Assembly (NCBI GenBank): GCA_036732755.1
Contig: DAINBU010000166.1
Span: 1 to 9,441, forward strand
DNA length: 9,441 nt
Origin: DASRRB01 sp036732755
Lineage (GTDB): Bacteria; Planctomycetota; B15-G4; SIAN01
Reading direction: 5' to 3'
Part shown: positions 7,214-9,441 of the stretch, one piece after another
How positions within the stretch are numbered: position 1 is the stretch's first letter
Layout of the letters: each line of letters starts with the position of its first letter
Made by a program: the position numbers and the translations under genes
Notes under the pieces: model-generated
What the model saw: the letters and a program-made list of their open reading frames with translations, nothing else
The model's database searches: none
Told to the model about the DNA's origin: nothing

Positions 7214-7438
7214 ATGGAACCCCAGACGATCGGCGCGCTGGTGATCACGGCCGTCGCGGGCGCCTGGCTGGTGCGGCGCTTCTGGCGGCGCGGCTTCGAC
7301 GACGACGCCCACGGCTGCTCGAACTGCCCCGTCGACGCCCCGGCGAAGCCGAAAGAGACGGGCCTCGCGCGCGGCCCGACGCCGCCCGCGAGGCCCGGAA
7401 AAGTCCCTTCCGACTCGGATCGGCTCAGAGGTCCTTGA
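7214..7438 (+). CDS. Small FeoB-associated-type membrane protein with CxxC
   Basis: This 74-residue protein starts at ATG 7214 with AGGAG seven bases upstream, 35 bases after feoB. One membrane helix (about residues 6-20) is followed by a basic stretch (RRFWRR, 21-26), an acidic patch DDD (29-31) and HGCSNCP (33-39) with Cys35 and Cys38, then a Pro/Lys-rich tail. Helix plus Cys cluster at the end of a feo operon is the signature of the FeoB-associated Cys-rich membrane proteins; this one is a reduced version with two Cys. By position it probably serves Fe(II) uptake, perhaps as a metal or redox accessory with the Cys on the cytoplasmic side, but no reaction can be stated. Its last 14 bases overlap the end of the opposite-strand lipoprotein gene. 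Confidence 0.75.
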   Translation: MEPQTIGALVITAVAGAWLVRRFWRRGFDDDAHGCSNCPVDAPAKPKETGLARGPTPPARPGKVPSDSDRLRGP

Positions 7439-8495
7439 ACGAGAACTTGCGCGCCACGGCGTCCTTCGCCGCCTCCTTGCCGTCGATCTCGCAGTAGGGG
7501 TAGATGAAGAAGTTGAGCGGCGCGCCGGCCTGCTTGGGGACGAGCGGCACGTCGCGGCCGAGCGTGAACTCGATGCGGTCGGTGTTGAGCCCGCCGAAGT
7601 AGTAGTCGACCATCTCGGGCGACTTCGGGGCGGCCTTCGACGCCTCCGAGACGTCGACCGGCACCCAGCCACGGCCGTCGACGAAGAACTCGGCCCAGCA
7701 GTGGTAGCCCGGCACGTCGGTCATCGTCGCGACGGGCGGCTCGGCCTTCGCCGGCAGCGACACCCCCATCGTGAAGCGGCACGGGATGCTTTCCGTGCGC
7801 GCGAGCGACATGAAGTAGGCATGGAAGTCGGTGCAGTTGCCGAAGCCCTCCTTGCACGCCCACTCCGTCGAGCCCTTGCCCCAGCCCGAGTTGGCCGGCT
7901 TGTCGTACTTCATCTTCGCCATGACGTGGTCGTAGGCCTGGCGCGCGACCTTGAGCGCGTCGCCGCCGCTCGACTTGAAGCCCGACAGCGACCCGACCGT
8001 CGCGCCGACCGGCACGAGCGGCGTCGGGGCGAGGTCGGCGGCGCGCTTCGACGCGCTGAGCGAGGCGTCGTTCAGCCCCGCGCTGAAGTCGGTGCGCCGC
8101 TCGCTCCGGTCGATGTCGTAGTCGATCGCGACGGTGAGCGGCAGCGCGGACACCGGCACGCGCACGTGGAAGATCTTGTTGCCCTGCGTCGGCTCGACCG
8201 CGATCTCGTGGTTCGCGGGCGCCGAGACCGTGGTGACCTTCACCTTCTGGAAGTCGGAGTCCTGCGCGACCGGCAGCCAGAGATCGACCTCCTTCGCGCC
8301 GGCGGGCGCCGACTTGACGGTCGCCTCGTAGCGGAACGCGATGTGGCGCGACTTGGCGCCGCTCTTGGTCGGCGCGGCGCGCTCCTTCTCCTTCGGCGCC
8401 GCCGCGACCGTGGAATCCGCGGTCGATTCGTGCCCGCTCGCGCAACCCGACGCCGCCGCCAACAGCCCGAACACGATCGCTGCACTTCGATTCAC
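7425..8495 (-). CDS. Transglutaminase-like lipoprotein
   Basis: The 356-residue protein begins with a lipoprotein signal: a basic start, hydrophobic IVFGLLAAASGC, and likely lipidated Cys18. Residues 22-50 are a Lys/Ala linker. Residues 51-125 form a beta-rich N-terminal region. The transglutaminase-like core follows, with the catalytic triad visible as Cys221 (FGNCTDFHAYF), His265 (GYHCWAEFFVDGRGW) and Asp281 (WVPVDVSEA). This matches the papain-like superfamily of bacterial secreted members, which act as proteases, peptide-bond or cross-linking enzymes in the envelope; the actual substrate is not known. The C-terminal 50 residues are a strand-rich extension. The GTG start is supported by GGAGG eight bases upstream. 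It is a single-gene unit converging on the feo operon and there is no clear functional link to it. Confidence 0.87.
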   Translation of the reverse strand: MNRSAAIVFGLLAAASGCASGHESTADSTVAAAPKEKERAAPTKSGAKSRHIAFRYEATVKSAPAGAKEVDLWLPVAQDSDFQKVKVTTVSAPANHEIAVEPTQGNKIFHVRVPVSALPLTVAIDYDIDRSERRTDFSAGLNDASLSASKRAADLAPTPLVPVGATVGSLSGFKSSGGDALKVARQAYDHVMAKMKYDKPANSGWGKGSTEWACKEGFGNCTDFHAYFMSLARTESIPCRFTMGVSLPAKAEPPVATMTDVPGYHCWAEFFVDGRGWVPVDVSEASKAAPKSPEMVDYYFGGLNTDRIEFTLGRDVPLVPKQAGAPLNFFIYPYCEIDGKEAAKDAVARKFSFKDL

Positions 8496-8865
8496 GCGCA
8501 GGTCCTCCAGGAATCTTCGATGGCCCAGGGCGCGCGGAATCTATTCGCCGGCATCGCTCGTGGGAATTTCTGGAATCCGGGGCGCCGATCCGTGACCAGT
8601 TGTGTGCCTTTAACGCACCTACCCTTCCCTGGGGAGTGTTCGGGTTTTTGCGATCGTGCGGAAACCTTCAGGGCGTCTCTGTAGTAGTTCGGGTCTCCTT
8701 CCGAGATCCCGCAGTGATGAGTGATGGAGGATCGGGCAGCAGCCCGTGCGGAACGCGCGCCACACACCCCCTGTCCGACGCGCGTTCGCTGGAGGGGAAT
8801 GGTCGGTCCCGAGAGGGTCCGTTTCCCAGGTCTCAAGTGGTCCGAAGAGACAGAGGCGAAGTCGA
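8496..8865. other. Gene-free spacer between divergent genes
   Basis: About 370 bases hold no ORF I would accept. The stretch is visibly less GC-rich than the coding parts, especially 8561-8720, and must contain the promoters of the lipoprotein gene (leftward) and the HTH gene (rightward). The only clear structure is a perfect 5-bp hairpin, CGGGC-AGCA-GCCCG (8733-8746), without a T-run. I could not fit a known riboswitch or a convincing -35/-10 pair on either strand. Confidence 0.5.
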
Positions 8866-9156
8866 ATGATGAACGAAACGCCCATTTCGAATGTCGATCG
8901 TCGTCCCGCGACCTCCGAGCTTCCGGTCCCCACCTTCCCGTGGCCCGAGAACATCGAATACGTCCTGGCACGCTACGAACGGCAGCTGATCAACCACGCC
9001 CTCGCCCACGCGGACGGCGTGAAGCGGCGCGCCGCCCAGCTCCTCGGCATCTCGCGCTACGCGCTCGAGCGGCGGCTCACGCGAGTCGCCGGCCTCCTCG
9101 ATGGAGAGGCCGCGCTGAAGAACAAGGTCGCGACGTCGGGCGGGCCGTCGACCTGA
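8866..9156 (+). CDS. Small Fis/NtrC-type HTH protein (HTH_8 domain)
   Basis: A 96-residue protein whose core, VLARYERQLINHALAHADG followed by KRRAAQLLGISRYALERRL (33-71), matches the DNA-binding end of NtrC-type activators and Fis: an amphipathic helix, the turn where relatives have GN, then AA.LLGISR...L..RL as the recognition helix. There is no AAA+ sigma-54 activation domain or receiver domain; residues 1-28 are a Pro-rich lead and 77-96 a short tail. It is thus a stand-alone DNA-binding protein, perhaps a nucleoid-associated or local regulator. The usual GN before the recognition part is GV here (51-52). ATG at 8866 is chosen with GAGG nine bases upstream; an in-frame ATG follows directly at 8869, and an upstream ATG at 8746 would add 40 residues unlike the family. 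Confidence 0.85.
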   Translation: MMNETPISNVDRRPATSELPVPTFPWPENIEYVLARYERQLINHALAHADGVKRRAAQLLGISRYALERRLTRVAGLLDGEAALKNKVATSGGPST

Positions 9157-9176
9157 CGTCCCGCCTCGCCGACTCC

Positions 9177-9205
9177 TTGATCGGATCGGTGCGCACCGCT
9201 TCAAT
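9177..9205 (+). promoter_or_regulatory. Candidate promoter of the glycine tRNA gene
   Basis: TTGATC (9177-9182) and TTCAAT (9200-9205) are separated by 17 bases, each with four of six consensus matches, and point to a start near 9212, about 15 bases before the tRNA. The spacer contains the perfect 12-base palindrome CGGTGCGCACCG (9187-9198), which could be a protein site or chance. Confidence 0.45.
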
Positions 9206-9226
9206 CGCGCGCTCTGCATCGAGCGG

Positions 9227-9302
9227 GCGGGTGTAACTCAGCTGGTAGAGTGTCAGCTTCCCAAGCTGAATGTCGTGGGTTCGAGCCCCATCACCCGCTC
9301 CA
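9227..9302 (+). tRNA. tRNA-Gly (anticodon CCC), CCA encoded
   Basis: A complete cloverleaf can be drawn. The acceptor stem GCGGGTG (9227-9233) pairs with CACCCGC (9292-9298); the D stem is ACTC/GAGT with AGCTGGTA in the loop; the anticodon stem TCAGC/GCTGA carries loop TTCCCAA with anticodon CCC at 9260-9262; the T arm is GTGGG-TTCGAGC-CCCAT. The discriminator is T, followed by encoded CCA at 9300-9302. It closely resembles the known E. coli glycine tRNA that reads GGG (same acceptor start, same anticodon loop, same TCCA end). A GGG reader suits a GC-rich genome. Confidence 0.96.
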
Positions 9303-9315
9303 TCCGCTTTGCCGT

Positions 9316-9335
9316 TCCTTGCGCGTCCTTGCGCG
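9316..9335 (+). repeat. Two tandem copies of TCCTTGCGCG
   Basis: The 10-mer TCCTTGCGCG occurs twice back to back, 14 bases past the tRNA end. The second copy also lies within a 5-bp hairpin, GCGTC (9323-9327) with GACGC (9335-9339), that might help end tRNA transcription, though no T-run follows. Confidence 0.6.
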
Positions 9336-9417
9336 ACGCTTGGCAATCGGGCGCGTCCTCGACCTCGCGCGGATCCTGCGCTTGAGGTGCGACGAGCTGC
9401 AAGGAAGTGGCGCCTGA

Positions 9418-9441
9418 CAGGGACAGTGGCAGGGACAGTGG
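9418..9441 (+). repeat. Two tandem copies of CAGGGACAGTGG at the window edge
   Basis: Two perfect 12-mers abut and reach the last base, so more copies may follow. An imperfect part-copy, AGTGGCGCCTGA, precedes them. No gene is seen between the tRNA and this repeat; the 9303-9415 stretch is otherwise plain non-coding sequence. Confidence 0.75.

Noticed and set aside
7099..8445. 448-residue minus-strand frame within the transglutaminase gene region
   Set aside because: It is a shifted shadow of the lipoprotein frame, which has the signal peptide and the Cys/His/Asp triad.
8600..8720. Possible riboswitch, such as a cyclic-di-GMP type, upstream of the lipoprotein gene
   Set aside because: A few motif-like words (AAACC, GGTAGGT on opposite strands) are present, but they do not assemble into the conserved core or paired helices.
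8746..8865. Upstream start adding 40 residues to the HTH protein
   Set aside because: The added segment is basic and low-complexity and lacks a good ribosome site, whereas ATG 8866 has GAGG at nine bases.
1..9441. CRISPR array, insertion sequence, phage or toxin-antitoxin genes
   Set aside because: No regularly spaced repeats, transposase or integrase motifs, or small paired toxin-like genes were seen on either strand.

Overview
This 9.4 kb window comes from a very GC-rich bacterial chromosome with tightly packed genes, short spacers and GTG/TTG starts beside ATG. The gene content (tandem FeoA plus FeoB, a GT-C membrane glycosyltransferase, a DUF2064-type glycosyltransferase, a lipoprotein with a transglutaminase fold, a small Fis-type HTH protein) suggests a Gram-negative-type, high-GC lineage of the broad delta-proteobacterial/Myxococcota/Acidobacteria kind. 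That is an inference from style; no marker here fixes the taxon. No plasmid, phage or transposase gene is visible, and the window reads as ordinary chromosome.

Layout. (1) 1-831, + strand: the 3' end of an aconitase/isopropylmalate-dehydratase large-subunit gene, cut by the left edge. (2) 869-4252, - strand: a three-gene run, transcribed right to left, of a DUF2064 (TIGR04282-like) glycosyltransferase, a soluble sulfatase/phosphotransferase-fold protein with Thr where sulfatases have their formylglycine Cys, and a GT-C-type integral membrane glycosyltransferase whose TTG start overlaps the preceding stop. This looks like a small glycan or surface-modification module of unknown product. (3) 4387-7438, + strand: a ferrous-iron uptake operon with two different 75-residue FeoA proteins, FeoB, and a small one-helix CxxC protein of the FeoB-associated type. 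An imperfect palindrome overlapping an extended -10 just upstream is a good candidate iron- or metal-responsive operator. (4) 7425-8495, - strand: a transglutaminase-like lipoprotein, convergent with and slightly overlapping the iron operon. (5) 8496-8865: a gene-free, less GC-rich spacer. (6) 8866-9156, + strand: a 96-residue protein that is essentially a Fis/NtrC-type HTH_8 domain. (7) 9227-9302: tRNA-Gly(CCC) with encoded CCA and a plausible promoter. Beyond it is non-coding sequence with two small tandem repeats, one running into the right edge.

The clearest joint function is Fe(II) import: FeoB is the GTP-driven membrane transporter, the FeoA proteins are its small cytoplasmic SH3-like partners, and the Cys-containing membrane peptide is a probable accessory. 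The least understood part is the minus-strand sulfatase-like/GT-C/DUF2064 group, which may form a transferase system but could also be a chance neighbourhood. I found no clear evidence of a wholly new system.
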